Shown here: piece by piece, positions 53,182 to 62,233 of the stretch
Layout: each line of letters opens with the position of its first letter
Numbering within the stretch: the first letter of the stretch is position 1
Source: an uncultured Flavobacteriaceae bacterium
Lineage (GTDB): Bacteria > Bacteroidota > Bacteroidia > Flavobacteriales > Flavobacteriaceae
Assembly (NCBI GenBank): GCA_947502975.1
Contig: CANNBV010000004.1
Coordinates: forward strand, 340,931 to 404,930
Reading direction: 5' to 3'
DNA: 64,000 nt
Program-made: the position numbers and the translations under genes
Notes under the pieces: generated by a model
Seen by the model: the letters and a program-made list of their open reading frames with translations, nothing else
Database searches by the model: none
Told to the model about the DNA's origin: nothing

Positions 53182-54576
53182 ATGAAGAAGAAAATCAACC
53201 TTTTAATAATCGCTTCAATTTTAGGATTAATCGCTTTATCTGGAATTCAAGGTTACCTCATCAACAATACCTATAAACTTAAAAAAGACGCGTTTATTAA
53301 TGATACACGACGCTCCATTTCAAGTATAGACGATTTTTCACCTGCATTAGATTCGTTATCAGATTTATGGCGAGATACCTTTTTAAACACCCTTGCTGAT
53401 TATAAAACTGGTAACGCTAATAGAAATGATATTCTTAATAATTTACAATTAGTTATTGATTCTATAAATGATGCTTACAAAGAAGAATATCAAAAAGAAT
53501 TAGTGAAAAAAAATATCCCCTATGGCATTAAATTTCATAAAAAAATAAGGCGTATTGTGCTCTTAGATTCTGTAGTAAACGATACTATTTTCGATTTTAA
53601 AAAAACACCAAAACATATTGTACTTGGTGATACCATACCTGAGAATGATATTATTGCCGTAAGTACTACATCTTGGGAAACAGACCATACTTCAAGTAAA
53701 GTAATAGATGGTAAAACACAAGAAATTACCTTTTATATTTTATTTGTGATGCAAGATGCCATGGACATTGCTGGCTGGAAAAAAATAGTGCTTAAACAAA
53801 TGTCTGGCTTGCTATTACTATCTATTATTATTTTTATTGTAGTTATTGGCTTGCTCTATTATTCCATCAAAAATTATATCACTCAAAAGAGAATTGCTGA
53901 TATAAAAACAGACTTTGTAAACAACATAACGCATGAGCTTAAAACTCCTCTAGCCACTTTAACTTTGGCGACAAAAATGCTAAAAAAGGAAGAGGTTAAA
54001 AAGAGTACTGTGCTTGTAAACAACACTGTAAATACTATTGAGCGGCAGAACAAACGCCTACAAAAATTAATAGATCAGGTGTTAAATAATAGTTTGGGGT
54101 ACCAAGAGATTCAACTCAAAAAAGAAAATGTCGCTATCGAGGATTATATCAATAACATCCTCAATGATTTTCAATTGGCTCAAAAATCAGAAAACATAGC
54201 TATAAATAGAGCTTTTTCAATTGGAAAAACACATATTATAATTGACAAGTTCTACATTACAACTGCACTGCTAAATATTCTTGAAAATGCTATTAAATAT
54301 TCAAAGGAAACCGTTACTATTAATTGTAATATTGATAGTAATACCAGCCTTAAAATTGCCATACAGGATAATGGTATTGGCATTTCTGATAAGGATAAAA
54401 AGCAGATTTTTGAAAAGTTTTTCAGAGCTGGAGATAAAGAAATTCATAATGTAAAAGGCTTAGGTTTAGGCTTGTACTACACAAATCAAATTATAAAAGC
54501 ACACAAGGGCACCATTACTATAGAAAGCAAGGAAGGCATAGGATCTACTTTTATTTTGAACATCCCATTTGAATAA
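53182..54576 (+). CDS. Sensor histidine kinase of a two-component system
   Basis: A 464-residue membrane kinase. TM1 is at about residues 6-26, the extracytoplasmic domain spans about 27-205, and TM2 about 208-228. The HisKA motif NNITHELKTPLATLTLATKM holds the phospho-acceptor His251. The ATPase domain has N box ILENAIKYSKE, G1 IQDNGIGISDKDKK, and GLGLGLYYTNQI. The pair resembles RprX/RprY-like systems of Bacteroidota. The sensor part has no known domain. The response regulator gene follows after 11 bases. Confidence 0.93.
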   Translation: MKKKINLLIIASILGLIALSGIQGYLINNTYKLKKDAFINDTRRSISSIDDFSPALDSLSDLWRDTFLNTLADYKTGNANRNDILNNLQLVIDSINDAYKEEYQKELVKKNIPYGIKFHKKIRRIVLLDSVVNDTIFDFKKTPKHIVLGDTIPENDIIAVSTTSWETDHTSSKVIDGKTQEITFYILFVMQDAMDIAGWKKIVLKQMSGLLLLSIIIFIVVIGLLYYSIKNYITQKRIADIKTDFVNNITHELKTPLATLTLATKMLKKEEVKKSTVLVNNTVNTIERQNKRLQKLIDQVLNNSLGYQEIQLKKENVAIEDYINNILNDFQLAQKSENIAINRAFSIGKTHIIIDKFYITTALLNILENAIKYSKETVTINCNIDSNTSLKIAIQDNGIGISDKDKKQIFEKFFRAGDKEIHNVKGLGLGLYYTNQIIKAHKGTITIESKEGIGSTFILNIPFE

Positions 54577-54587
54577 ATTTTGAAGTT

Positions 54588-55274
54588 ATGAAACGTATTC
54601 TATTAGCAGAAGATGATTTAGATTTTGGCAATATTTTAAAGCAATATTTAGAAATATCAGGTTATGCTATAACTTGGGCAAAAGATGGCAAAGAGGCTTT
54701 AGAACTATTTAAAAACGATAGTTTTAATATTTGTGTATTTGATGTTATGATGCCCAAAATGGATGGCTTTACTTTGGCTGAAAAAGTAATAGATATCAAT
54801 CCTGAAACACCTTTCATTTTTCTCACTGCTCGTAAATTAAAAGAAGATAAAATCAAAGGGTTGAAACTTGGTGCAGACGATTATATTGTAAAGCCTTTTG
54901 AGGCTGATGAATTAGTATTACGCCTAAATAACATCTTAAAACGTACTGAGAGAACTACTGAAAAACTACCACAAGAACAAATGATTTCTATTGGTACGTA
55001 TCAATTCGACACCAGCCGTTTAGAACTTAGTTGTAATACTTATAAAAAACAGCTTACTCAAAAAGAAGCAGAACTAATTTTGTTTTTGTTCAATCATAAA
55101 AACCAACTCTTAAAACGCGAAGACATCTTAAAATCAGTATGGGAAAATGATGATTTCTTTTCTGGTAGAAGTATGGATGTTTTTATTAGTAGACTTCGCA
55201 AATATTTTAAACTAGACCCGAGTATTTCTATTGAAAGTATTAGAAATGTAGGTTTAGAATTTAAGGTAAGTTAA
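54588..55274 (+). CDS. OmpR-family response regulator
   Basis: The protein has 228 residues. The receiver domain has the acidic pair in LLAEDDLDFG, the phospho-acceptor Asp52 in CVFDVMMPKMDG, LTARK, and the conserved Lys in DDYIVKPFEADEL. A winged-helix Trans_reg_C domain closes it (LTQKEAELILFLFNHKNQLLKREDIL, SGRSMDVFISRLRKYF). OmpR-type proteins bind tandem half-sites with about 11-base period. Such sites (GTTAAYGCTAGGTTAAC) lie upstream of its own operon and of the next gene, which predicts autoregulation. Confidence 0.95.
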   Translation: MKRILLAEDDLDFGNILKQYLEISGYAITWAKDGKEALELFKNDSFNICVFDVMMPKMDGFTLAEKVIDINPETPFIFLTARKLKEDKIKGLKLGADDYIVKPFEADELVLRLNNILKRTERTTEKLPQEQMISIGTYQFDTSRLELSCNTYKKQLTQKEAELILFLFNHKNQLLKREDILKSVWENDDFFSGRSMDVFISRLRKYFKLDPSISIESIRNVGLEFKVS

Positions 55275-55291
55275 TAGGGTTTATTGACTTG

Positions 55292-55352
55292 GTTAATGCT
55301 AGGTTAACGCCTAGCATTTTCTTTTTTAAGACAAATGTGTCCTTTAAATTTG
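55292..55352 (+). promoter_or_regulatory. Two-component promoter 2: GTTAAC repeats plus -7 box
   Basis: GTTAATGCTAGGTTAAC (55292-55308) differs from the box at 52872 at one base. TAAATTTG (55345-55352) is the -7 box with the same 36-base separation. The leader after it (tatcaatcattaaaa) also matches. It drives the secreted protein gene. Confidence 0.65.
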
Positions 55353-55380
55353 TAGTATCAATCATTAAAAACAAACAATT

Positions 55381-56001
55381 ATGAATTTAAAAACATCAAA
55401 AAACAGACAAAGAAGTATTAGAATTGTAGATACAAAACGCACATTATGCGTCTCTTTAGTTTTCGCATTTTTTATCACATTAGATATTAATGCGCAAAAT
55501 ACTCCTGAACCACCAACACCTCCGAAGACCACTTCAAAATCTAGCTCATCCTATTCCATCTCTGTAGATAATGATGATAATGAAAAACACAATAGTTCGG
55601 TTTCAATTTCGGTTTCAGACGATAGTTATAAATTTAGAGCTACCTATCACGACTCTAAAAATACTGGTGTTAAAGCCATGTTATTAGATAAACTTGGGGA
55701 ACAATATTTAACCAAAAAGGGAAACACTTACTTCTGGACTAACGAAGAGGTTTTTGAGTGTAAATTATCTAATGGAAGTTTAAGAATGCACGTAGATAAC
55801 AATATAGCTTCAGAAGCATTTCTTAAAAAAATAAAAGCACTTGGTAATGATCTTAAGTACTTTATATCTGGAACGAGTAAGAAAGCCGAAGAAGCAAAAA
55901 CTGCAGAACGTGCTAAACGTGAGTTAGAACGTGCCGAGCGAGAAGTGGCCAGAGCAAAACGTGAATTGGCTAGGGTTGAGCGCGAAGCCGAAAAATATTA
56001 A
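55381..56001 (+). CDS. Secreted protein with C-terminal charged coiled coil
   Basis: The protein has 206 residues. A ~22-residue basic lead precedes a signal segment (LCVSLVFAFFITLDINAQ, cleavage near residue 39). A Pro/Ser-rich linker (PEPPTPPKTTSKSSSS) is next, then a beta-rich part (SVSISVSDDSYKFRATY). The last ~40 residues are a charged helical repeat (AERAKRELERAEREVARAKR). I do not know the family. It lies behind a promoter that matches that of the two-component operon, so it is a likely output of that system, possibly an envelope-stress effector. Confidence 0.78.
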   Translation: MNLKTSKNRQRSIRIVDTKRTLCVSLVFAFFITLDINAQNTPEPPTPPKTTSKSSSSYSISVDNDDNEKHNSSVSISVSDDSYKFRATYHDSKNTGVKAMLLDKLGEQYLTKKGNTYFWTNEEVFECKLSNGSLRMHVDNNIASEAFLKKIKALGNDLKYFISGTSKKAEEAKTAERAKRELERAEREVARAKRELARVEREAEKY

Positions 56002-56022
56002 GTTGACAACAAATTATTTGAA

Positions 56023-56054
56023 TTAAACCACTAAACGTTAGTTTGGTGGTTTAA
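56023..56054. terminator. Hairpin between convergent genes
   Basis: TTAAACCAC/GTGGTTTAA stem (56023-56031 with 56046-56054) and an inner CTAAAC/GTTTG pairing. The tail is A/T-rich on both sides, so it may act in both directions. Confidence 0.55.
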
Positions 56055-56068
56055 TATTTTACAAAAAC

Positions 56069-58825
56069 CTACCTTTCTGTTTTTTCCTCAACCTGATAAG
56101 TAGTTTCAAAATAACCAAGTTTACCGTTTTTAGTTATCCCTTCAACAATTACCAACATATCACCAGTATCATCAGCATTATAAAATTCAACTTTTGCTTT
56201 ACCATTACTATCTGTTTGCAGATTTGGTTGCCAATATACTGTTGAGCGTAAATCAGGGATTTTCCAATCCTCTGCTAAGATATCTTCATATTTTGGAGCA
56301 TAAAATTCTCTTTTAGGCGCAAAAGTCGAGACTGTCCCTTTAAACAAATTAGAGGTGCTTTGAACTCCATAAAGCCCATTCTTTGAATAGGTATAAATAT
56401 TTATGAATGATATGGTAAAAGCCCCAAACAATGCATCTGGCTCACCAAATATTTCTGTTGAATACTTTTTTGGATTTTTTGGTCTTTTAATAATTTCTAC
56501 GCTTTTAATTTCCTTAGTTGGTAAATTACCTATCAGTGGATAATCTCTTATATTAACAGGGATACCATCTATTAAAACACACGTGAAATCTGCTCCATAT
56601 ACCTCTGCAATTAAAAACCCACCATTTCTACCAACTCTGCGAATATTAATATCTTCTGGATAGTTAAATAGTAGTACACTAAATAAACCGTAAGACCATT
56701 TCTCAACTTTTTCATGTAACTCTTTATCTTCTATCACAACATCGGGCGGTCCGTGTAAGTCCATCATTTTTTCTCGCTCTGGTGTTAATTTGTAACCCGA
56801 CAGTTTAACCTCATCTAGCTGAATAGTATTATCTGATAATGCAAAGGCCTCTTCTTTTTGTTTTCGTTCAATACTTTTTTCAACATAACTATTTAAAATA
56901 TCTATGGATTTAAAATGCTCTTGTTTCTTAAATTGAATATCAGGAGTTGAAGTTTTATCAAGATTAATAGTAAAATCTTCAACTTCTTTTGTACGAGCAT
57001 TTCTTGATTGTATTACAATATTTAGCTCATCAGAATATTGATTTTGTAAATCAAAATTAAATCTTCCATTAGGCTGCACTTCTTGGATATGAAACGTTTT
57101 TGGTTTCCCTAATGTCATTAAAACTAGTTCTACTGGATAGTTAGGTTTCTTCTTGGTATTCAAAAATTCCCCAACCGTTCCAGATATAGTTAACATTTTT
57201 TCTGGTGCTATCTTTATTTTTACGAGTGAGTCTTTTGTATTGTATTTATAATTTCTCCAACCTTGTGTTAGTAATAAAAACTCCATATTTCTTTGCATGT
57301 TAACATTATTAACATCGAAATAAGAAGCCGGTTTTTCAATAGTGCCACAAAGTTCAGAATTCAATAAAAAATAAGATAAAATATGAGCTCTAACTTTGTG
57401 CATATCACCTAACTGTGATTTGTTAAGCACTAATACAGAAAGATTGGTTGCTAAAGGGGTTTTGTTTTCATCTTTTACAGTTATATCTACAAGTATTTTA
57501 TCCCGCTGACTGTAAGTTGATAAATTTGTTTTGGCCTTTATAATTGCTCTATCTGATATTTTATAATTAAACACCAATCTTTCACAAAGTGGATAATTAT
57601 CTTGATTAAACAATGTGAGTTTTATGATACCTTCAGGCAATGTTTTTTTATCTAAGTATGCATTAAGTACTCCTTCTTGAAATTTAAGCTGTTCTGTGTA
57701 GTAAGTGATGCCATTAAATTGCACTTTTAATATTGGGGTTTGATACTGTACTTCATCAGTTGTATTTGCCTTTATTCTTATAAAATCTTTACTTGGTTTC
57801 ACAGACAAAACAATACCCGAGGAAGCCACTTTTGGCAATTGATACTTATGCTTTATACCATTATTATCTCTTACTATTCCAAAATATGTTTTATTTACTT
57901 CTGGCTTTAAATGAAATAGTCCCATTCCTAAATCATTACTTTTAAAATGACATATAATATTAGCTTTTTCATCCTCAACATGTCCATCTACTTTTATACC
58001 CTTATTTGTGTAACCAACTGCTTTAAAACCTACTGCACTTATTAAATCATTTACCAACGTACCTCCTTCTGGAAAAAACTGTACATCTAGATGAGAATCG
58101 TCAATAACAATAGTCTTACCATAGCTGGTTGCAAAGTGTTTAAATCTTTTTGTATCTAGCCTTAATTTTGCCTTTGTTGTTGCTTCTGGCAACATATACT
58201 TGAAAGTATAAACTCCTTTATTATGTTTTTTTATTTCAATAGAATCTAATTTTGTGTCCATATCAAGATATAACATAAGTTTCCCTCTAAATTTATTATC
58301 TAAGGCTTTTGGAAATACATTGGCAGATATCTCAAACTGATTAGGACTAATCTCGGTTAACGTAATATCTCTTATGGCTTCATTTGTTTCTGCATTATAT
58401 TTTGGGGTGTAAATATCTATATAATGTTCACTAATAAAGTCTGTATTAAAATTAGTATTCCAAAGCGTGTATGCCCTTATAAGATAGCGACCAGGGGGCA
58501 TCGATTCGTCTAACTGAAAAAAACTATCAGCTAAACCATTTTCAAGTTTTAGTAATTTTTTATCTATAACCTCTTCATTAAAATCAATAAGTTCTACGTG
58601 TAAAATTTCACTTAATTGTGAAGGGGTATGAACTTCACTACTAGTTACAATAGCTTTAAACCATATAACCTCATCAGAGGTAAACATTGTACTACTTAAC
58701 TGAAGATAAATTTTTTCTGCTTTAGAAATTTCACTTTTTTTAACTCCATTTTGGGCGTTTAGATGAGTAAAGCAGACAGATATATGAAATAAGAATAATA
58801 ATAGGTTTAATGGCTTGAAAGTCAT
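56069..58825 (-). CDS. Large exported protein with MG2-like repeats and TonB-receptor plug-like domain
   Basis: The protein has 918 residues and a signal peptide (about 24 residues, ending LNAQ). The N-terminal third carries macroglobulin-like segments (IYLQLSSTMFTSDEVIWFKA near 40, MPPGRYLIRAYTLW near 110; MG2 type). FPEGGTLVNDLISAVGFKAV near 255 is the A2M-like motif common in such proteins. A plug-like stretch lies at about 700-800 (VVIEDKELHEKVEKWSYGLF, CVLIDGIPVNIRDYPLIGNLP, IKSVEIIKRP), and WQPNLQTDSNGKAKVEFYNAD is a final MG-type segment. No beta-barrel follows, so it is not a receptor itself. The role is unknown; protein capture at the outer membrane is a guess. Single gene. Confidence 0.75.
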   Translation of the reverse strand: MTFKPLNLLLFLFHISVCFTHLNAQNGVKKSEISKAEKIYLQLSSTMFTSDEVIWFKAIVTSSEVHTPSQLSEILHVELIDFNEEVIDKKLLKLENGLADSFFQLDESMPPGRYLIRAYTLWNTNFNTDFISEHYIDIYTPKYNAETNEAIRDITLTEISPNQFEISANVFPKALDNKFRGKLMLYLDMDTKLDSIEIKKHNKGVYTFKYMLPEATTKAKLRLDTKRFKHFATSYGKTIVIDDSHLDVQFFPEGGTLVNDLISAVGFKAVGYTNKGIKVDGHVEDEKANIICHFKSNDLGMGLFHLKPEVNKTYFGIVRDNNGIKHKYQLPKVASSGIVLSVKPSKDFIRIKANTTDEVQYQTPILKVQFNGITYYTEQLKFQEGVLNAYLDKKTLPEGIIKLTLFNQDNYPLCERLVFNYKISDRAIIKAKTNLSTYSQRDKILVDITVKDENKTPLATNLSVLVLNKSQLGDMHKVRAHILSYFLLNSELCGTIEKPASYFDVNNVNMQRNMEFLLLTQGWRNYKYNTKDSLVKIKIAPEKMLTISGTVGEFLNTKKKPNYPVELVLMTLGKPKTFHIQEVQPNGRFNFDLQNQYSDELNIVIQSRNARTKEVEDFTINLDKTSTPDIQFKKQEHFKSIDILNSYVEKSIERKQKEEAFALSDNTIQLDEVKLSGYKLTPEREKMMDLHGPPDVVIEDKELHEKVEKWSYGLFSVLLFNYPEDINIRRVGRNGGFLIAEVYGADFTCVLIDGIPVNIRDYPLIGNLPTKEIKSVEIIKRPKNPKKYSTEIFGEPDALFGAFTISFINIYTYSKNGLYGVQSTSNLFKGTVSTFAPKREFYAPKYEDILAEDWKIPDLRSTVYWQPNLQTDSNGKAKVEFYNADDTGDMLVIVEGITKNGKLGYFETTYQVEEKTER

Positions 58826-58926
58826 GTAAAATAATTGCTTAACGTCTTAGCAAGATAAAGAATCTTTCAGAAAAAATGTACAGTTAAATTGATTTCGTAA
58901 ATTAGCCAGTAATTAAAACCTATTCA

Positions 58927-60012
58927 ATGAGTGCACTAATTTTTTGGGCAACAATCTCCATTTTCTTTTCGTTTTTATGTTCTATTCTTGAGGCTGTTCT
59001 ACTGAGTGTTACACCAACATTTATAAATGTTAAAAAACAAGAAGGAAAAGATTATGCAACTACTTTAGAAGAGTTAAAAAAAGATGTAGATAAACCGCTT
59101 ATTGCAATACTTACCTTAAATACTATTGCGCACACTTTAGGTGCCATGATGGTGGGTATTGAAGCGGAAAGTTTGCCTTATAAAATTGAACTTTGGGGTA
59201 TAAATACTGTAGGTGTTGTTTCAGCAATAATGACGTTTTTAATCTTGGTAGCTTCCGAAATTATTCCGAAAACTATTGGTGCTACTTACTGGAAAGGCTT
59301 GGCAAACTTTGCTTCAAAAACATTACTAATTTTAATTTTCCCACTGAAATGGACTGGGATTTTATGGTTACTACAATTAACTACAAAACTTATTGGAGGT
59401 AAAGGCCATGGCAGCGTTTTAAGTCGTGAAGGCTTTATGGCCATGACTGAAATTGCTCATGAAGAAGGTGTTTTTCAAGAAAACGAAAGTAAAATCATCA
59501 AAAATTTATTGACTTTTAAAGAAATTTTTGCTAAAGATGTGATGACACCCAGAACAGTAATGAAGACTGAGAATGAAACCACCACGGTTGAAGATTTTTT
59601 TAAGCGAAACCTAAATCTTCGTTTTTCAAGAATTCCTGTATATACTAATGACCCTGATAATATCACTGGACTTGTACTTAAAGATGAGATTTTTAAAGAA
59701 ATGGCTCTGGACAACAATACCAAAAAATTATCAGAATTAAAACGGCCCATTATTGTTGTGAATAGAAATCTACCTATCCCAACACTATTTGAAAAACTAG
59801 TTGAAACTAGAAATCATATGGCTTTGGTTGTAGATGAATATGGTTCAGTAAGCGGTTTAGTAACTATGGAAGATGTTATTGAAACCTTGCTCGGTTTAGA
59901 GATTATGGATGAGAGTGATAATGTTTCTGACCTTCAACATCTTGCTAGAAAAAGCTGGGAAGCACGCGCTAAGAAATTAGGTATTTTAGAAGACGATAAA
60001 TCTACTGAATGA
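58927..60012 (+). CDS. CNNM/CorC-family transporter (DUF21 and CBS domains)
   Basis: The protein has 361 residues. The DUF21 membrane part spans about 1-170 (FSFLCSILEAVLLSVTPTFI, PLIAILTLNTIAHTLGAMMVG, ASEIIPKTIGATYWK). A CBS pair is at about 200-320 (AKDVMTPRTVMKTENETTTV, HMALVVDEYGSVSGLVTMEDV). Proteins of this type are linked to magnesium or other divalent cation efflux. The C-terminal CorC-type domain is very short. It overlaps the MGMT gene by 4 bases. Confidence 0.92.
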   Translation: MSALIFWATISIFFSFLCSILEAVLLSVTPTFINVKKQEGKDYATTLEELKKDVDKPLIAILTLNTIAHTLGAMMVGIEAESLPYKIELWGINTVGVVSAIMTFLILVASEIIPKTIGATYWKGLANFASKTLLILIFPLKWTGILWLLQLTTKLIGGKGHGSVLSREGFMAMTEIAHEEGVFQENESKIIKNLLTFKEIFAKDVMTPRTVMKTENETTTVEDFFKRNLNLRFSRIPVYTNDPDNITGLVLKDEIFKEMALDNNTKKLSELKRPIIVVNRNLPIPTLFEKLVETRNHMALVVDEYGSVSGLVTMEDVIETLLGLEIMDESDNVSDLQHLARKSWEARAKKLGILEDDKSTE

Positions 60013-60485
60013 TGGAGGAATGTATCATCAATTCACCTGTGGGTTTCACTAAAATTCTTGGTGACATTAATGGCATATCTTCTGTTTCAGTATTAAATTC
60101 TGAAGAAAAACCCACAGATATTATCCCTGAAACTTTAGAAGATTGTGTGATTCAACTCAATGAATATTTTGAAGGTACACGTAAATTTTTTAATCTTAAA
60201 TTAAATCCGAGCGGTACAGACTTTCAAAAAAAAGTTTGGAAGCTTTTAGAAGAGATCCCTTATGGAAAAACAACATCATATCTAGAATTATCTAAAAAAT
60301 ATGGTGACGTAAAAGCCATTAGAGCAGTGGCTAACGCTAATGGGAAAAATCCGCTTTGGATAATTGTGCCTTGTCACCGTGTAATTGGAAGCGACGGCTC
60401 ATTAACTGGATATGCTGGTGGCCTACACCGCAAACAATGGTTACTAGAACATGAAAGCCCTTATAAGCAGCAATCTCTTTTTTAG
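60009..60485 (+). CDS. Methylated-DNA-[protein]-cysteine S-methyltransferase
   Basis: The protein has 158 residues. It removes O6-methylguanine by transferring the methyl group to its own Cys122, in the invariant PCHRVIG motif. Upstream in the fold are FQKKVWKLLEEIPYGKTTSY and AIRAVANANGKNPL, the DNA-binding helix-turn-helix and arginine finger. It is the Ogt/AdaB-like C-terminal half with a shortened N-terminal domain. It overlaps the CorC gene (ATGA) and abuts the next gene. Confidence 0.95.
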   Translation: MMEECIINSPVGFTKILGDINGISSVSVLNSEEKPTDIIPETLEDCVIQLNEYFEGTRKFFNLKLNPSGTDFQKKVWKLLEEIPYGKTTSYLELSKKYGDVKAIRAVANANGKNPLWIIVPCHRVIGSDGSLTGYAGGLHRKQWLLEHESPYKQQSLF

Positions 60486-61004
60486 ATGTATAGAACACTT
60501 AGTAATATAGCCAAAAGGTTTTTTACCGATGCTCAGATCTATAAACACGGGTTTAACTGGTCTCCAATGTATAGACGCTCAACAGGAAAAATTACTGAAG
60601 TGTCAGAAGATTTGCATGTTGTAAAAATTAAAATACCTCTAAACTGGAAAAACAAAAACTATGTAGGTTCCATTTTTGGTGGTAGTATGCTGTCAGCTAC
60701 AGATCCTATTTATATGATTCAGCTAATGAATATTTTAGGAAATAACTATGTCGTTTGGGATAAAGCCGCAACGATAAACTATAGAAGACCTGCAAGGGCC
60801 ACTGTTTTTTGTGAGTTTACTTTTTCTTCAGAAGAAATTGATGGTATTAAAAAACAGGTTAAAGAAAAAGGAGAAATAGATATTATTAAAAACCCTAATA
60901 TTCTTACCAAAGAAGGAACTATTATAGCAGAATTGAGTAAGACGATCTATGTTGCTGATAAGTCATTCTATAAGGAAAAACGTAAACAGAAATCTGCTCA
61001 GTAA
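60486..61004 (+). CDS. DUF4442 hotdog-fold thioesterase-like protein
   Basis: The protein has 172 residues. NWSPMYRRSTGKITEVSEDL, NKNYVGSIFGGSMLSATDPI (the central hotdog helix) and DKAATINYRRPARATVFCEF are the DUF4442 pattern. These proteins resemble PaaI-type acyl-CoA thioesterases but no substrate is known. It begins directly after the MGMT stop, third gene of a run from 58927. Confidence 0.82.
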   Translation: MYRTLSNIAKRFFTDAQIYKHGFNWSPMYRRSTGKITEVSEDLHVVKIKIPLNWKNKNYVGSIFGGSMLSATDPIYMIQLMNILGNNYVVWDKAATINYRRPARATVFCEFTFSSEEIDGIKKQVKEKGEIDIIKNPNILTKEGTIIAELSKTIYVADKSFYKEKRKQKSAQ

Positions 61005-61033
61005 TTTGGTAATTTCCTAATCTTGTAAAATCC

Positions 61034-61067
61034 ATATGAATTTTCATATCTTTAAGTTCTACTTAAA
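61034..61067 (+). promoter_or_regulatory. Two adjacent palindromes before the serine hydrolase gene
   Basis: ATATGAA-tt-TTCATAT (61034-61049) and TTTAAG-ttcta-CTTAAA (61051-61067) are perfect inverted repeats. They sit around a TATCTTTA box (61047) within 45 bases of the start codon. They look like operator sites overlapping a promoter. Confidence 0.35.
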
Positions 61068-61075
61068 ATTTTTGA

Positions 61076-62233
61076 ATGAAACTTCTAAGAAAACTCTTTA
61101 AATGGTTGGTAATCCTTATCGGGTTACTCATTATCACTTTATATATTACAGATACAGACTACCTGATTAAAGCTGTTAGAACCATCTATTTAAAGGGACA
61201 CACGACCGCCTATTTAGAAGATTACAAGCATTTTGATAATCAACGTATTGTAAACGGCTCACCTCAACCTTGGGAAAACCACAAAAAATATAATTGGATT
61301 TCTGAAACAGAAACACTAGAAAAATTTAATAATGACTATGGTACTGTTGCTTATGTAATCATTAAAAATGATAGTGTTTGGTTTGAAAAGTACTATGAAG
61401 GGTTTGATGAAACATCTAAATTCAATTCGTTTTCAATGGCGAAAAGTTATGTATCCGCATTATTGGGGAAAGCCATCATGGAAGGCTACATTAAAAGTTT
61501 AGATCAGCCTGTTTGCGATTTTTTACCAGAATTTTGTGAAGGAAAAGCAGGAAAAATGACTGTAGGAGATTTATCTTCTATGGCTTCAGGCACAAATTGG
61601 GATGAAGCATATTATTCGCCACTTTCAATTACTACACGGGCCTATTTTGATGATGATTTATCCAAGGTGATGTTAGGGTTAAAAGTAGTTGAAGAACCAG
61701 GACAAGGCTTTAAATATGCGAGCGGAGACACACAGTTATTAGCCATGGTCATTGAAAAAGCAACAGGCAAAAAACTGTATCAGTATTTGGAAGAAAAACT
61801 TTGGAAACCTTTAGGTGCTGAAAATGAAACACTTTGGCAGGTAGATAGTGAAGAAAATGATTTGGTAAAAGCCTATTGCTGTATTGCTAGTAATGCTAAA
61901 GATTTTGCGCGATTAGGCAAGCTATACAAAGATTATGGCAAATGGAATGGTAAAGAAATTTTAGATTCTACTTTTGTTGAAACATCTATTACACCACGTT
62001 TTCCTGAAAGCCCTCAATATGGCTATGGATTATGGTTGTATCATCAAGATGGAAAAGATTTCTTTATTATGAGAGGGCATCTTGGACAATTGGTAATTGT
62101 TAATAGAAAAGACAATGTTATTATTATTCGTTTGGGACATAAACGTGTACCGCAATCTTTTGTTGGTGAATTTAAATCCGATGTTGGTATTTATATTACT
62201 GAAGCTTATAAAATGATGGCTAATGATAAATAA
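61076..62233 (+). CDS. Serine hydrolase of the beta-lactamase/penicillin-binding protein type
   Basis: The protein has 385 residues with an N-terminal anchor (residues about 8-27, WLVILIGLLIITLYI), so it acts outside the inner membrane. The SxxK motif is SMAK (Ser120, Lys123). The Tyr motif is YASGD (about 214), and the HxG-like site is in RGHLGQLV (about 335). It is class C-like (Beta-lactamase family, EstB-like); substrates may be esters or peptides, not necessarily antibiotics. It overlaps the exonuclease gene by 11 bases. Confidence 0.9.
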   Translation: MKLLRKLFKWLVILIGLLIITLYITDTDYLIKAVRTIYLKGHTTAYLEDYKHFDNQRIVNGSPQPWENHKKYNWISETETLEKFNNDYGTVAYVIIKNDSVWFEKYYEGFDETSKFNSFSMAKSYVSALLGKAIMEGYIKSLDQPVCDFLPEFCEGKAGKMTVGDLSSMASGTNWDEAYYSPLSITTRAYFDDDLSKVMLGLKVVEEPGQGFKYASGDTQLLAMVIEKATGKKLYQYLEEKLWKPLGAENETLWQVDSEENDLVKAYCCIASNAKDFARLGKLYKDYGKWNGKEILDSTFVETSITPRFPESPQYGYGLWLYHQDGKDFFIMRGHLGQLVIVNRKDNVIIIRLGHKRVPQSFVGEFKSDVGIYITEAYKMMANDK

